A stretch of 31,484 bases of DNA from a virus. Of the stretch, positions 1 through 7,674 are shown piece after piece; within the stretch, counting starts at the first letter, position 1, and each line of letters starts with the position of its first letter. Location of the stretch: the IMG/VR virus record IMGVR_UViG_3300050020_000211, positions 1 to 31,484 of that record; one strand, given 5' to 3'. Position numbers and translations under genes: made by a program. The notes beneath the pieces are model-generated. The model saw only the letters and a program-made list of their open reading frames with translations. It was not told the origin of the DNA and did no database searches.

Positions 1-324
1 GCGACTTTGGCGACGTTCGTCGGGTTCGCGAACCCGAGCAACGCCAACCTGCCCCTGGCAGTGGTCGACAGCAACAACACCTGGAGCATGTATGGCAAGG
101 AAGTCCTCGAGTCGGACTCCGCGCCAGCTCTCGGCGCTGGCCTTTACAGCGTCGGTTTCGGGGACATCAAGCAGGCGTACGCGGTCGGCATCCATCGCCA
201 GACCAGTATCCTCAGAGACCCCTATACTTGCCCTCCCTACATTAGGTTCTACAGTCTGGCTCGCCTCGGCGGCACGGCTTGGAACTACCAGGCCTTCCAG
301 TTGATGCGCTGTGCCACAGTGTGA
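1..324 (+). CDS. Major capsid protein, HK97 fold (C-terminal part)
   Basis: The reading frame is open from the first base, so the gene begins outside the window and only its last 107 residues are seen. The segment has the typical end of an HK97-fold capsid protein: a GFGD motif, then AYAVG, RDPYT, PPYIRFY and a final R-GG-WN-AFQ strand. This is the P-domain and A-domain end that builds the icosahedral shell. No stop or frameshift is visible before the natural TGA at 322-324. A hairpin terminator follows 22 bases later, which agrees with a highly expressed capsid gene at the end of a transcription unit. The family call is confident; the length of the whole protein cannot be judged here. Confidence 0.85.
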   Translation, partial: ATLATFVGFANPSNANLPLAVVDSNNTWSMYGKEVLESDSAPALGAGLYSVGFGDIKQAYAVGIHRQTSILRDPYTCPPYIRFYSLARLGGTAWNYQAFQLMRCATV

Positions 325-346
325 TTGGTAGTTCCACGAAAGGCCC

Positions 347-374
347 AAAGGGGTCGCCTTCGGGCGGCCCCTTT
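347..374 (+). terminator. Intrinsic terminator after the capsid gene
   Basis: The sequence forms a 12-bp stem (aaaggggtcgcc against ggcggccccttt, with one G-U pair) closed by a ttcg tetraloop. It is followed by a short pyrimidine-rich tail (ctgtcccc) rather than a clean run of T. It lies just after the capsid stop, where a terminator or transcript-stabilising hairpin would be expected. Confidence 0.7.
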
Positions 375-388
375 CTGTCCCCCAAACG

Positions 389-397
389 TGATAGTGT
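389..397 (+). promoter_or_regulatory. Putative extended -10 promoter
   Basis: The bases read TGA-TAGTGT, an extended -10 pattern (TGn followed by a TAnnnT hexamer). It lies directly downstream of the capsid terminator and about 70 bases before the HNH start. No convincing -35 box is seen at 16-18 bp upstream. The same TGn-TAGTGT arrangement occurs at 21521-21529, which supports a shared phage promoter type, but the motif is short. Confidence 0.35.
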
Positions 398-467
398 GGA
401 CGAAAGAAAGCGGCCCCGCGACGCGCAAACGCCCGGGGCCATGGCCGAACCTAGATGGAGGTCCGAC

Positions 468-1103
468 GTGTCTGATTCTACACTGTCTCCCGCCACGAAG
501 CGCTGCACGCAGTGTGGACGCGACTTCCCCGTATCGGCCGAGTTCTTCTACCGCCGCGCGGCCATGTCGAATGGTCTTCGATCTGAATGCAAGCGCTGCT
601 CAAACTCCTACGAGCCGGCTTACCGGGTCACGCATCGGGCTGAGGCGAGGGCCAGGTCTGCGGAGTGGTACACAGCTCACCCTGGGAAAGTAGCGGCCAG
701 AGCAGCAGCCTGGAACAAGAAGCACCCCGGCCGAAGGGGCGAAATCACAAGGCTTTACTACCATCGTCACCCTGACCGGGTCGCCGAGACCAACACACAC
801 TGGCGCACCGGGCATCCAGATAATGTGCGTGCATCATGGCAAAGACGGCGCGCTCGCGTCATCGGCGCTGCCGGCACTCACAGCGCTGCCGATATTGCCG
901 CGCAGAGAACAAGACAGCGGGGCCGCTGCTACTGGTGCGGAGAGAAGGTCGGCCGTCACTACCACGTCGACCACGTCTTCCCCGTCAGCAAGGATGGCAG
1001 TGACGGCCCCGAGAACCTCGTGATCGCCTGCGCTGCCTGCAACCTCGCGAAGGGCGACAAACTCCCCCAAGACTGGTCCGGCTCCGGTGGTCGCCTCTGC
1101 TGA
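468..1103 (+). CDS. HNH homing endonuclease with N-terminal zinc finger
   Basis: The predicted product has 211 residues and is likely a free-standing homing endonuclease that cuts phage DNA lacking the gene. The GTG at 468 is chosen because a GGAGG ribosome site sits six bases upstream; an in-frame ATG at 441 lacks one. The N-terminus has a C-x2-C ... C-x2-C zinc finger (CTQC, CKRC). The middle is basic, with repeated short motifs around HP. The C-terminus has the HNH/zinc core: CYWCG, HVDHVFPVSKDG, ENL and CAACN. It interrupts the head module between the capsid and the remaining head genes, a common place for such genes. It sits between a terminator and a small zinc-ribbon gene. The endonuclease family is confident; activity and target are unknown. 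Confidence 0.88.
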   Translation: MSDSTLSPATKRCTQCGRDFPVSAEFFYRRAAMSNGLRSECKRCSNSYEPAYRVTHRAEARARSAEWYTAHPGKVAARAAAWNKKHPGRRGEITRLYYHRHPDRVAETNTHWRTGHPDNVRASWQRRRARVIGAAGTHSAADIAAQRTRQRGRCYWCGEKVGRHYHVDHVFPVSKDGSDGPENLVIACAACNLAKGDKLPQDWSGSGGRLC

Positions 1104-1168
1104 CCCTCTGGTGACCCCTCCGCCAGACTGAGCAGTGGCTTAACGGACTTCACAGAGAGGGAGCAGCC

Positions 1169-1327
1169 ATGAAGGTCACGTTCACCTGCCAGACGTGCGG
1201 AAGCCCAGTGGAATACGACCTTGTCTCCACGGAGACTCACGACCTGCGGCGATATGGCGTCCAGCACTACGTGTGTGTGCAGCTGTGTCCGATGTGTGAC
1301 CCTCCGGTGACGCCATCGCCACGCTAG
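1169..1327 (+). CDS. Small zinc-ribbon protein
   Basis: The predicted product is a 52-residue peptide. It carries two CxxC pairs, C7/C10 near the N-terminus and C40/C43 near the C-terminus, which is the layout of a single zinc ribbon. An AGAGAGG ribosome site lies seven bases before the ATG. It sits between the HNH gene and the glycosyltransferase-like gene, ending four bases before the latter. Such peptides usually bind nucleic acid or protein, but nothing here shows which. The open frame, ribosome site and paired cysteines support a real gene; its role is unknown. Confidence 0.6.
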   Translation: MKVTFTCQTCGSPVEYDLVSTETHDLRRYGVQHYVCVQLCPMCDPPVTPSPR

Positions 1328-1331
1328 CCCC

Positions 1332-1931
1332 ATGACCATCCTCGTCGCCTGTCCGGTCTATCGCGGCAAGTCCTACGCCCTCGAGTCCTACCTGAACGCC
1401 TACTGCGCCTTCAGCCACCCTGCCGACCACCGGCTGTTTATGGTCGACAACACCCGCGGCACGCTCTCCTACACCCACAAGCTCCGCGCCCTCGGCATCG
1501 AGACCGAGCACATCGAGCCCATGCCGGCCTTCTGGAACACCATGGAGATCTGCTGGAAGGCGATCGCCGAGCGCGCTCACGACCTCGCCTGTGAGTACAT
1601 CGCCTCGATCGAGGCCGACGTCATATGCCCGCCCGAGACGCTCGACGTCCTTCTAGCAGGAGACGACGGTCGTGGCCTGGTTGCCGCCGCCGTGCCCCAG
1701 GCCGACCAGTTCCACTTCCCCGGCTGGGGGCCGTGCTGCACGCTGGTGCGCACCAACTTGCTCTACGACACCCGCTACCTCTGGTCGCAGCACATGGAGC
1801 TCGTGATCGACTCCGAGACGGCCGGCGTGCGCCTACCCGCCGGCTTGCTCGCCATCGAACACCTGCACGACCCCGACGAGATCCCCTGGCAGCAATTCGA
1901 GAGCCTGATCTACGTGCCCGACTCTGGGTGA
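1332..1931 (+). CDS. GT-A fold glycosyltransferase-like protein
   Basis: The predicted product has 199 residues. The start resembles GT-A (family 2-like) glycosyltransferases: an ILVACPVYRGK strand and loop, then FMVDN, and an acidic motif SIEADVICPP where the metal-binding DxD equivalent is expected. This fold transfers a sugar from a nucleotide sugar to an acceptor. In a phage it could decorate virion proteins or alter host surface glycans. The C-terminal half (PGWGPCCTLVRT, HDPDEIPWQQ) is consistent with an acceptor-side domain. It follows a zinc-ribbon gene and precedes small structural genes. The fold assignment is by motif only, and the short length leaves room for an inactive or specialised member. 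Confidence 0.6.
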   Translation: MTILVACPVYRGKSYALESYLNAYCAFSHPADHRLFMVDNTRGTLSYTHKLRALGIETEHIEPMPAFWNTMEICWKAIAERAHDLACEYIASIEADVICPPETLDVLLAGDDGRGLVAAAVPQADQFHFPGWGPCCTLVRTNLLYDTRYLWSQHMELVIDSETAGVRLPAGLLAIEHLHDPDEIPWQQFESLIYVPDSG

Positions 1932-1950
1932 CGCCTGCGCCATGATGACC

Positions 1951-1980
1951 CCTAGAAGACCACTGACGTCGTCTAGGAGG
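1951..1980 (+). promoter_or_regulatory. Hairpin overlapping the ribosome site of the next gene
   Basis: The arms cctagaagac (1951-1960) and gtcgtctagg (1968-1977) pair with one internal mismatch around a seven-base loop. The 3' arm covers part of the TAGGAGG ribosome site (1974-1980) that serves the GTG at 1986. In RNA this could limit translation of the downstream structural gene. Confidence 0.35.
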
Positions 1981-1985
1981 CCACC

Positions 1986-2432
1986 GTGGGAATCTTCAAG
2001 TCCATCGACGAGTGCCACTTCGTGTCGGCGCTCGACTACGTCTCAGGGACGGCGACCCGGTACGGCGCCATCCTCGACATGGCCGGCTTCGCCGGTGTGA
2101 TCATGATAGTCAAGTTCGCGGCGATCGCCGCCAGCGCCGTCGTCGGCGTCAAGGCGCAGTCCGACACCGCAGTAGGCGGCGGCACCATGGCGGACCTGTT
2201 GGCCAGCGGCATGGTGCCGGCGGCCGATGACGACAACCAGATCTTCGTGATCGACCTCTACCAGCCGGTCAAGCGCTACGTGCGCGTGGCGGTCACCAAA
2301 GACGCCGCCAACGCCTGCGCAGAGGACGCCATCTATATGCAGTACGGCGCCCAGCAGCGCCCGACGACCGTCACCGTGGCCGATCTGGTCACCTACAAGC
2401 GCCTCATGAGCCCGATCGACGGCACGGCATGA
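1986..2432 (+). CDS. Probable head structural protein, unknown family
   Basis: The predicted product has 148 residues. The GTG at 1986 has an excellent TAGGAGG ribosome site five bases upstream. The protein is rich in short hydrophobic beta-type segments with no catalytic motif. Its middle contains IDLYQPVKRYVRVAVTKDAAN, a pattern I associate with small virion proteins encoded beside capsid genes, possibly capsid decoration or stabilising proteins. It lies downstream of the capsid gene and two genes upstream of the connector, and shares an ATGA overlap with the following gene. The structural role is inferred from position; decoration protein is a guess. Confidence 0.55.
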   Translation: MGIFKSIDECHFVSALDYVSGTATRYGAILDMAGFAGVIMIVKFAAIAASAVVGVKAQSDTAVGGGTMADLLASGMVPAADDDNQIFVIDLYQPVKRYVRVAVTKDAANACAEDAIYMQYGAQQRPTTVTVADLVTYKRLMSPIDGTA

Positions 2433-2737
2433 TGGTCCGGATCCGGTTCACCTCAACGAGCTGCGTGCAGTCCCTGGACGTGGCGGGCGCGGTTGTCTCC
2501 TGGCACGGCGAGACCGGCGAGATCCGGGAAGTGCCCGACGAGATCGCCGTCGCCATGATTGCCGGCGGCTGGGCCGAGGAAGTCATACAGTCTGTTTCGG
2601 AAGCTGCTTCGCGCCTGTCCGAGGAGAAGGCCAACAACGAGGAGGCCTCCGAAGCCGGCCGCGTCCTGGCGGCGGCCCAAAAGAAGGAACCGGCCAAGCC
2701 GGCCGCTCCGGTCCACCGCAGGGCCAAGCGCCGCTAG
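2429..2737 (+). CDS. Small head-region protein, unknown function
   Basis: The predicted product has 102 residues and starts inside the stop of the previous gene (ATGA), so translation is coupled. The N-terminal half (to about residue 55) has beta-strand character. The C-terminal half is charged and helical, then lysine- and arginine-rich, ending in RRAKRR. A basic tail would suit contact with DNA or an acidic head surface. It sits between a putative head protein and the head-tail connector. I do not recognise the family. Confidence 0.55.
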   Translation: MMVRIRFTSTSCVQSLDVAGAVVSWHGETGEIREVPDEIAVAMIAGGWAEEVIQSVSEAASRLSEEKANNEEASEAGRVLAAAQKKEPAKPAAPVHRRAKRR

Positions 2738-2740
2738 GTC

Positions 2741-3607
2741 GTGGACCGCCTGCGTCTCAAGACGGCGGGCACCTACCCGCTCAGCGTCGCCACGATCGAC
2801 GAGGACGGCAACGCCCTGACAGTCACAGACCCGGCGATCGCCATCACGGATGGCGCTGGCACGGCGGTCACTGCCGCCGGCAGCCCCACGGCGACCGCCG
2901 GGGCCATGACCTACGCCCTGGCCGTTGGCACGCTGCCGCTCGACACCTACACGGCCACCTGGACCGGCACCGTCGCGACCGTCGCTCAGAGCTGGAGGAC
3001 CGCCTTCGAACTCTGCGGCGGCTACCTGTTCGAGCTGGCCGATCTGCGCGCCTTCGACCCGGCCTTCGCCGACACCGCCAAGTACCCGGCCACCCTCGTG
3101 CGCTCCGCGCGCACCGCCGCCGAGCAGCGCTTCGAGCGCGCTGCCCAGATTGCCTGCGTACCGCGCGCCAAACGCCTCACGGCCGTGGGCAACGGCACCT
3201 TCCGTTTGAAGACTGGCCTCTCGGCGCTACGTCGTGTTGTCTCCCTCTCGGTGGACGGCACTGCCCTGACCTCTGACGAACTCGCGGACCTGGTGCCGCG
3301 TGAGTGGGGTGCCATTGACTGCTCCCACCACGCATCCTGGGAACGCAACCACTGGCGTCGTCACGCCGCCATCGACGTCTGGTGTGAGCACGGCCTCGAC
3401 TACCCCGACGAGCCGGTCTCGCAGGCCGTCATGCTGCTCTGCCGCGACTTCCTGATCCGCTCGCCGTTGTCCAGCCGCGCCACGGTCGAGCAATCGGACG
3501 TCGGCTTCTTCCGCCTCTCCATCGCCGGCAAGGATCGCCCCACCGGTATCCCCGAGGTCGACGAAGTGATCGCCGAGCTCAACGGCAGACGACCGAAGGT
3601 AGGCTGA
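2741..3607 (+). CDS. Head-tail connector protein with N-terminal Ig-like domain
   Basis: The predicted product has 288 residues. About residues 1-90 form an Ig-like or beta-sandwich domain (TYPLSVATIDEDGN, LDTYTATWTG). The rest resembles gp6-type head-tail connectors: LADLRAFDP, an RSARTAAEQRFERA helix, a beta region around residues 150-180, and a helical C-terminus with QAVMLLCRDFLIRSPL. Connectors of this type bind beneath the portal and prepare the head for tail joining. The GTG start at 2741 lies three bases after the previous stop and has only a weak ribosome site, suggesting translational coupling. The N-terminal extra domain is longer than in typical connectors of about 100-200 residues, so this is probably a fusion. 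Confidence 0.65.
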   Translation: MDRLRLKTAGTYPLSVATIDEDGNALTVTDPAIAITDGAGTAVTAAGSPTATAGAMTYALAVGTLPLDTYTATWTGTVATVAQSWRTAFELCGGYLFELADLRAFDPAFADTAKYPATLVRSARTAAEQRFERAAQIACVPRAKRLTAVGNGTFRLKTGLSALRRVVSLSVDGTALTSDELADLVPREWGAIDCSHHASWERNHWRRHAAIDVWCEHGLDYPDEPVSQAVMLLCRDFLIRSPLSSRATVEQSDVGFFRLSIAGKDRPTGIPEVDEVIAELNGRRPKVG

Positions 3608-3650
3608 TGAACGTCGTCACCGCCATCAGCCCGACGAGAGAGGTGCGGGG

Positions 3651-5492
3651 ATGACCGTCATCCGTACCAATCTGCTGACCGACCCGAGTTGCGAACTCGA
3701 CACCGACCTCGATGGTCTAGCCGACGGTTGGGCGATAAATCAGAATGTCACAGGCACGCCGACCTATTCGCTGGCTCCTGGCCGCCTCAAGGGACTCGCC
3801 CAGCGCGTCCAGTACAGCGGCGTGGCCGATGATTCGTCCAAGCACCTCATCCTCAGCGCCGACACCCTAGCCGCGAGTTCCGCTCCCGATGACCCCTGTG
3901 TGGGCAGCTACTACATCCATGGCTCGGCGGTTGGCGTCGCTGTGATCCTGGTTGTCGGTGCCTATGATAGTTCCGAGAATCTTCTCGGCTACCAAGGCAG
4001 TGACCCGCTGACGGTTACGAGCATTTGGCAGCGCGTTGATGTCAGCTACCCATCCCCCCTTCTGCCAGCCGAAACCGACCACGTACAAGTGTGCCTGCAA
4101 ATCACCGGAATCGACTCAGGAGACACAATCGACCTCACCATCGACGATGCGCTGGCTGAGAAGACAGCAACGTTACTGGACTATTTCGACGGTGATACCA
4201 CGCTACTCACTGACTACGACTGCGCCTGGACTGGCAACCCGGAGGCTTCTCCTTCAACCGCAACCAGTCCACGTTCGGCAGCCGGCATCACCTGGGCCGA
4301 CGGGAAGTGGACGCGGCAAGGCGTCATGGTCTCCTACCCGACCGGCACTGTGTCAGAGATCACCGTTATCGCAGACGACGACGGTGTCTGGAAGATGTGG
4401 TACACACACGACGGCTACATCTGTCTCGCTACGGCTCCCGCACACTCCGGCCCCTGGACGCCATACGCGGGGAACCCCGTGGTCGGCCCCATCGGCGGCT
4501 ACGGCGTCGGGGGCGCCTACGTCAAGAAAGTCGACGCGACCTACCACATGTGGGTGGGCATCCAGACGACTCCTACCAACAAGGCGCATTTCACATCGAC
4601 CAACGGCATCGCCTGGACCTTGGCGGACTCTAACTACCTCCTGCCTGGGGAATCCGGGACATTCGACGATGGCGGCGGAGCGGCTAAAGGCGTCTGGTGG
4701 GACGACAACTACGGCACCTGGTGCATGCTTTACGAGGCTTACCAGCTCGGGACCGACTACTACACGGCCGGTCTGGCCATGGCGTCGGACATCGACGGCC
4801 CCTGGGAGAAGTACGTTGGGAGCCCGGTCCTGGGTGGCCCGACCCTCTGCTGCTCTCCACACGACGTTTTCCAGTTCCATGGGGGCTACTACATGTGGTT
4901 CCACGGAGGCGGCCTCCTGGCTCTGCCGACTGACGCTTGCCGCGCCTACGGCACGTCGCCGTATAACTGGACGGCCGATCCGACACCCGTCCTGGTCCGC
5001 GCCACCACGGACGAGGGAGTGGGGCTTCCGTACGGTCAGATCGCCGATACCTTCACGGTCCTCGACGGTGAGACGCTGTGTCTGTACTACTCTGCGTTCA
5101 CTGATGGCCGGGAGCCCACCTCCTCCGTCATCAAGCTGGCGACGGCGCCGCTACTCGCCACCCTTGCTCGCACCATTCCCCTCACCTCCGGCGACGGCCA
5201 GAACTTCGCCATGACCGCCGGCGAGCACGTTGTATTGCAATACACCACGGCGGTGCCATTCGATGAGGTGGCGTCGGCCGCTCTGCTGTCATTCGGTGGC
5301 CCTGAGCCGCCCGCCATCACACTGACCTCCGGTTCGGCCGGCGTCGTGGTAACCGTCGAACTCGTCGCCGCCGACACGCTCCTGCGCCGCGGCGCCTGCA
5401 CCTACCAGCTGTGGTTCTACGACTCAGCCGGCGACGGCGTCGTGGTGGCCAGCGGCAAGCTCACCATCCTGCCCGCGGCGCCTCAGACCTGA
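3651..5492 (+). CDS. Virion-associated five-bladed beta-propeller glycosidase-like protein
   Basis: The predicted product has 613 residues in three parts. Residues 1 to about 185 form a carbohydrate-binding-like beta sandwich (NLLTDPSCELD start, WQRVDV, linker LDYFDGDTT). About residues 200-515 show the repeated W-Y-G and blade motifs of GH43/GH32-type five-bladed propellers: KMWYTHDGYICLATA, YHMWVG, CMLYEAY, YYMWFHGG and LCLYYSAF. About residues 515-613 form a further beta domain. Such folds bind or cleave polysaccharides. The gene lies between the head-tail connector and the tail terminator, where a neck or head appendage could be encoded, and ends in a TGATG overlap with the terminator gene. 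Catalytic acids cannot be assigned by eye, so it may be a binding-only propeller. Confidence 0.7.
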   Translation: MTVIRTNLLTDPSCELDTDLDGLADGWAINQNVTGTPTYSLAPGRLKGLAQRVQYSGVADDSSKHLILSADTLAASSAPDDPCVGSYYIHGSAVGVAVILVVGAYDSSENLLGYQGSDPLTVTSIWQRVDVSYPSPLLPAETDHVQVCLQITGIDSGDTIDLTIDDALAEKTATLLDYFDGDTTLLTDYDCAWTGNPEASPSTATSPRSAAGITWADGKWTRQGVMVSYPTGTVSEITVIADDDGVWKMWYTHDGYICLATAPAHSGPWTPYAGNPVVGPIGGYGVGGAYVKKVDATYHMWVGIQTTPTNKAHFTSTNGIAWTLADSNYLLPGESGTFDDGGGAAKGVWWDDNYGTWCMLYEAYQLGTDYYTAGLAMASDIDGPWEKYVGSPVLGGPTLCCSPHDVFQFHGGYYMWFHGGGLLALPTDACRAYGTSPYNWTADPTPVLVRATTDEGVGLPYGQIADTFTVLDGETLCLYYSAFTDGREPTSSVIKLATAPLLATLARTIPLTSGDGQNFAMTAGEHVVLQYTTAVPFDEVASAALLSFGGPEPPAITLTSGSAGVVVTVELVAADTLLRRGACTYQLWFYDSAGDGVVVASGKLTILPAAPQT

Positions 5493-5932
5493 TGCCAGAT
5501 TTCCGCGTCATCGCCCCCGCTGTTCAGGCCGCTATCGGACTGGCGGTCGCCGCGGCTCTGCCGGCTGGCGTCGCCTGCTCGGTCGGCTACCCGGTCGGCG
5601 GCCTGGCAGACGAACAGGTCTGGGTCTCCGGCGACTTCGACGCCCAGACGACCTGGGAGGTCTCCGGGCAGCGCATGCGCGGCGAGACGGCACCGCTCGA
5701 AGTCCGCATCTCCGTGACGCAGTCCACAGAGGCCTTCGCCGATCCCCAGGCGCGCTGCCTGGAGCTCGAAGCCTGCGTCGAGGACGCCATCGCCGCCGAC
5801 CCCACCCTGGACGGTCTGGTCGACGAGTGCTCGGTCACGGAGGTCAAGGGCCAGGAGGCCATCCCCTCAGAGACCAGCCGCGCCTACGGCGTCGTCGTGA
5901 CCGTCACATACTCCGGCGCCGTGGCCGGGTGA
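5492..5932 (+). CDS. Tail terminator / tail completion protein
   Basis: The predicted product has 146 residues. The ATG at 5492 shares its A with the stop of the glycosidase-like gene (TGATG). The sequence has the layout of gpU-like tail terminators. It starts with a helix (PAVQAAIGLAVAAAL), then VGYPVGG, EQVWVSGDF, and a beta strand with TAPLEVRISVTQS. A helix follows around residues 85-105 (QARCLELEACVEDAI), and a final strand RAYGVVVTVTYSG. These proteins cap the tail tube and join it to the head. Its position just before the tail tube gene fits this role well. Confidence 0.7.
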   Translation: MPDFRVIAPAVQAAIGLAVAAALPAGVACSVGYPVGGLADEQVWVSGDFDAQTTWEVSGQRMRGETAPLEVRISVTQSTEAFADPQARCLELEACVEDAIAADPTLDGLVDECSVTEVKGQEAIPSETSRAYGVVVTVTYSGAVAG

Positions 5933-5953
5933 CGGCCAACCTACGATGAATCC

Positions 5954-6145
5954 ATGAAGCGCACCTACATCGTCGCGCAACACTGCTGGGGCACCGGACC
6001 TTCCGGCGAGGAGTACGACCTCGACGCCGGCCCGTACGCTGTCTCCGACGAAAAGGAAACCGCGCTGCTCGATTCCCTCGTCCTGATCGACCGCGCTACT
6101 CTGGCGCCGGTCAAGAGCGCCAAGAGTTCCAAGAAGGAGGACTGA
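5954..6145 (+). CDS. Small protein beside the tail tube gene, unknown function
   Basis: The predicted product has 63 residues. It has a short beta region with EEYDLDAGPYAVSDE and a lysine-rich tail (SAKSSKKED). It ends two bases before the tail tube start, and its last bases (aagaaggaggac) carry the ribosome site for that gene. Small proteins at this place are common in siphovirus tail modules, but I cannot assign a family. Position suggests a tail role. Confidence 0.5.
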   Translation: MKRTYIVAQHCWGTGPSGEEYDLDAGPYAVSDEKETALLDSLVLIDRATLAPVKSAKSSKKED

Positions 6146-6147
6146 CC

Positions 6148-7119
6148 ATGGGCCTGCAGATCGGTAAGGACGTCCTGGGCGTCGCCAAGCAAACCGCCCT
6201 GGGCACGATCGCGGTCAACCCGGCCTATGCCCACGGCATGTCGTCCGACAAGTCGGCGGTCGCGCCCTCTGATGCCCCCGATCCCCTGACTAGCGCCTAC
6301 CTGGCAGCGCAGGGCGCCTACCGCGACAAGATCGACACCACAATCGACATCGAGACGCGCATGTGGCAGAAGTCGGTCGGTCTCTATCTGCTGGCCGCAC
6401 TGGGGGCCGACAGTGTCTCCGGTACGGGCACCTTTACCCACATCTTCACGCTGGCCAGTTCGCTCCCGTATCTCTCGTTCTTCGGCAAGAAGGGCGACGG
6501 CTCGATCATCGGTATGCGCGACTCCAAGATCGACGGGATCAACATCAAGTGGACCGGCAACGGCGCGATTGCCTTCTCCGTCAAGGCGATCTGCGGCACC
6601 TTCAGCTTCCCGGCGACCTTCGCGCCGACGGCGACCGACGAGTCTGACACGACCGCCTACTACACGCCGGTCGGTGGCACCTTCAAGTATGACCTTACGA
6701 CCGGGACCCCAGTCCTGGCCTCCATTATCGACGCCGAAGTCGATATCCAACGCAACAGCGCCTCCGTTATGTACTCGGGTGCAATCGAGGCAGGCGACGT
6801 GCAGGAGGGCGGCTGCGACATCACTGTCTCGCTTACCGTTCTGCCCGCGGACCTGACACTGTGGCGCAAGATAGTGACAGGTTCGACTACCGGGACCAGC
6901 CTGCTAACGACACCGCAGTACGGCTCGGCTGAACTGAACTTCAACGCGAGCCCGGACTCGCTCAAGCTGCAGTTCCCCAGGGTCGAGTTCCTCTCCGACA
7001 TGCCCAACGCCGACCCCAAGGGCGGTGCGGCACAGAGCCAGCTCGTCGGGACGGCATACCGCTCGGGCGCCACCTCGCCGATCACGGCCACCCTGGTCAA
7101 CACCGTCGCGACCTACTGA
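6148..7119 (+). CDS. Major tail protein (tail tube)
   Basis: The predicted product has 323 residues. It starts MGLQIGKDVLGVAKQTALGT, the typical opening of a tail tube monomer. Residues 60-115 contain DIETRMWQKSVGLYLLAALG and GTFTHIF, and residues 160-240 are strand-rich (TGTPVLASIIDAEVDIQRN, CDITVSLTVLP). The family forms stacked hexameric rings around the tape measure and makes the DNA channel. A strong GGAGG site lies just upstream. It is followed directly by the assembly chaperone gene, the conserved siphovirus order. The length of about 320 residues is on the long side, possibly because of an added surface domain in the second half. Confidence 0.85.
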   Translation: MGLQIGKDVLGVAKQTALGTIAVNPAYAHGMSSDKSAVAPSDAPDPLTSAYLAAQGAYRDKIDTTIDIETRMWQKSVGLYLLAALGADSVSGTGTFTHIFTLASSLPYLSFFGKKGDGSIIGMRDSKIDGINIKWTGNGAIAFSVKAICGTFSFPATFAPTATDESDTTAYYTPVGGTFKYDLTTGTPVLASIIDAEVDIQRNSASVMYSGAIEAGDVQEGGCDITVSLTVLPADLTLWRKIVTGSTTGTSLLTTPQYGSAELNFNASPDSLKLQFPRVEFLSDMPNADPKGGAAQSQLVGTAYRSGATSPITATLVNTVATY

Positions 7120-7129
7120 GGAGGGGCCG

Positions 7130-7513
7130 ATGCTCCAGAAGGTCTTCGTTCGCTACTTAGACGAAAGCGCCCTTTCGGAGTGGGTGGCCATTCACCCGGG
7201 CGACGACATGCGGGCCACCCGTGCCATCGACAAGGAGCCCGACTCGGTCAAGAACGACCCGAGCGGCGGCGCGCAGCTCTCCTACCGTGCCTTCTTTGCC
7301 TGCCGCCGGCTGGGCCACGTGCCACCCGATACGAACTTCGACGCCTGGAACGACACCGTGGCCGATCTCGAGCCGCTCATCACCGACGACAACGTTGAGG
7401 CTGCGCTGGGCGCCGGCCTCATCGACGAGCGCCAAGCGGACTTCATGCGCGCGACCAAAGCCCAGCAGGAGGCGCGCATGGCCACGGGGGAATCTCCAGC
7501 GCCGCGTTCCTGA
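7130..7513 (+). CDS. Tail assembly chaperone, short form (gpG-like)
   Basis: The predicted product has 127 residues. It starts at an ATG with a GAGGGG ribosome site. The protein is acidic and mostly helical in its second half (WNDTVADLEPLI, RQADFMRATKAQQEARMA), matching small chaperones that coat the tape measure before tube assembly. The gene sits between tail tube and tape measure, the standard place. It ends at 7513 in the normal frame, but a slippery run at 7486-7492 lets some ribosomes move into the -1 frame to make the longer form described in the next entry. Confidence 0.75.
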   Translation: MLQKVFVRYLDESALSEWVAIHPGDDMRATRAIDKEPDSVKNDPSGGAQLSYRAFFACRRLGHVPPDTNFDAWNDTVADLEPLITDDNVEAALGAGLIDERQADFMRATKAQQEARMATGESPAPRS

Positions 7514-7674
7514 TAGCGGACGCGGCGCTCGGGGCTGGGTTTGGACTTGACCTCGAGCACTGCGACGGCGAGGTCTTTGCGGCTGTCGTCGAGCGCCTCA
7601 CGGAGAGAGCTCAAGAGGAAGAGCGGGAGACGCGGCGACAGAAGCTCTGGGACCGCCTGAAGGGACGGACGTGA
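7130..7674 (+). CDS. Tail assembly chaperone, -1 frameshift product (gpGT-like)
   Basis: A shift of -1 at 7486-7492 joins the chaperone to a second open frame running to TGA at 7672-7674. This adds about 60 residues, including AAFLIADAALGAG and a charged helix VVERLTERAQEEERETRRQK. The -1 frame is open from 7399 and contains no ATG, GTG or TTG before its stop, so it cannot be translated alone except from a rare codon. This is strong internal evidence for frameshifting. In lambda and most siphoviruses the long form links the tape measure to tube subunits. The product overlaps the GTG start of the next gene. Confidence 0.75.
7486..7492 (+). promoter_or_regulatory. Putative -1 ribosomal frameshift site
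   Basis: The heptamer GGGGGAA is placed as G-GGG-GAA relative to the zero frame. The P-site tRNA can re-pair on GGG after slipping back one base; the A-site pairing after the slip is imperfect. It lies 19 bases before the zero-frame stop TGA, the usual distance for tail chaperone genes. Confidence 0.65.

Noticed and set aside
3607-3654. A 15-codon minicistron between the connector and the propeller gene
   Set aside because: It has a TGATG overlap at its start but no supporting motif, and is too short to judge.
4036-5214. A 392-codon plus-strand frame inside the propeller gene
   Set aside because: Thr/Pro/Arg/Ser-rich composition of a shifted frame, no ribosome site.
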